Assembly (NCBI GenBank): GCA_013824045.1
Contig: PNND01000077.1
Span: 1-5,535 of the forward strand
Reading direction: 5' to 3'
Source of the DNA: Rhodobacter sp.
GTDB lineage: Bacteria; Pseudomonadota; Alphaproteobacteria; Rhodobacterales; Rhodobacteraceae
Length of the DNA: 5,535 nucleotides
The first letter of the stretch is position 1. Each line of letters opens with the position of its first letter. Of the stretch, positions 5,411 through 5,535 are shown in pieces. Under the pieces are notes generated by a model, which ran no database searches, was not told where the DNA came from, and was given only the letters and a program-made list of their open reading frames with translations. The position numbers were made by a program, and so were the translations under genes.

Positions 5411-5535
5411 ATGAGCGTCGATCTTAATTCAATGTCGCTGAAAGAACTCAAAGAGTTGCAGGGTCAGCTGACAAAGGCGATTGCTAGCTTTGAGGATCGC
5501 AAGAAGAAGGCTGCACTGGCCGAGTTGGAAGAAAA
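5411..5535 (+). CDS. hvrA: H-NS family regulator (HvrA/Spb-like), 3' end cut off by the window
   Basis: Only 41 codons are present. They read MSVDLNSMSLKELKELQGQL and continue with TKAIASFEDRKKKAALAELEE, the N-terminal coiled-coil oligomerization segment of alphaproteobacterial H-NS-like proteins; the C-terminal DNA-binding part with its AT-hook-like loop lies outside. In R. capsulatus HvrA, and Spb in R. sphaeroides, this gene follows regA and affects light-dependent photosynthesis gene expression. The start at 5411 has GGAG 9 bases upstream; an in-frame ATG at 5396 would add MEHAG but has a poorly spaced ribosome-binding site. The codons are less GC-biased than in regA, which is common for short, highly expressed nucleoid proteins. 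Identity rests on the N-terminus plus gene order. Confidence 0.85.
   Translation, partial: MSVDLNSMSLKELKELQGQLTKAIASFEDRKKKAALAELEE

Noticed and set aside
1..5535. A new defence or mobile system
   Set aside because: All substantial genes belong to recognised chromosomal families in a known Rhodobacterales gene order. No transposase, integrase, repeat array or composition break was seen.

Overview
The window looks like a chromosomal segment from an alphaproteobacterium of the order Rhodobacterales (a Rhodobacter/Cereibacter relative). It is GC-rich, and its core is the redox-control locus known from that group: regB (prrB), divergent from senC (prrC), regA (prrA) and the start of an H-NS-like gene (hvrA/spb). 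These proteins carry the family hallmarks. RegB has the GGLTNPF quinone motif, an H-box and a redox cysteine. SenC has a CPDVC copper site. RegA has a phospho-acceptor Asp at residue 63 and a Fis-type C-terminal helix-turn-helix.

Layout, left to right. Positions 1-838 (minus): the first 279 residues of an AmgK-type sugar kinase of the aminoglycoside-phosphotransferase fold; the gene runs off the left edge. Positions 835-1311 (minus): tsaE, joined to amgK by a 4-base ATGA overlap. Positions 1356-2510 (minus): a membrane-anchored multi-PAS protein with no kinase domain, resembling the PAS protein called DivL in Rhodobacter. These three genes read in one direction and probably form one transcript. 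Positions 2511-2620: a 110-base gap holding an intact CtrA-type box (TTAA-N7-TTAAC). Positions 2621-4045 (minus): regB. Positions 4046-4102: a short divergent control region with a RegA/PrrA-like dyad. Positions 4103-4714 (plus): senC. Positions 4786-5340 (plus): regA. Positions 5411-5535 (plus): first 41 codons of the H-NS-like gene, cut by the right edge.

How they work together: RegB senses quinone and thiol redox state and phosphorylates RegA, which in this group controls photosynthesis, respiration, carbon and nitrogen fixation genes. SenC is a periplasmic copper chaperone for cytochrome oxidase, linking oxidase activity to RegB signalling. The H-NS-like protein is a further regulator, linked to light-dependent expression in R. 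capsulatus. The left-hand genes serve tRNA threonylcarbamoylation (TsaE) and peptidoglycan sugar recycling (AmgK).

I see no mobile element, CRISPR array, rRNA or tRNA, and no wholly new system. The most interesting signal is the CtrA-type box before the PAS gene. It suggests that the cell-cycle/gene-transfer-agent regulator CtrA may control a candidate member of its own pathway, next door to the redox regulators. This is an inference and was not tested.
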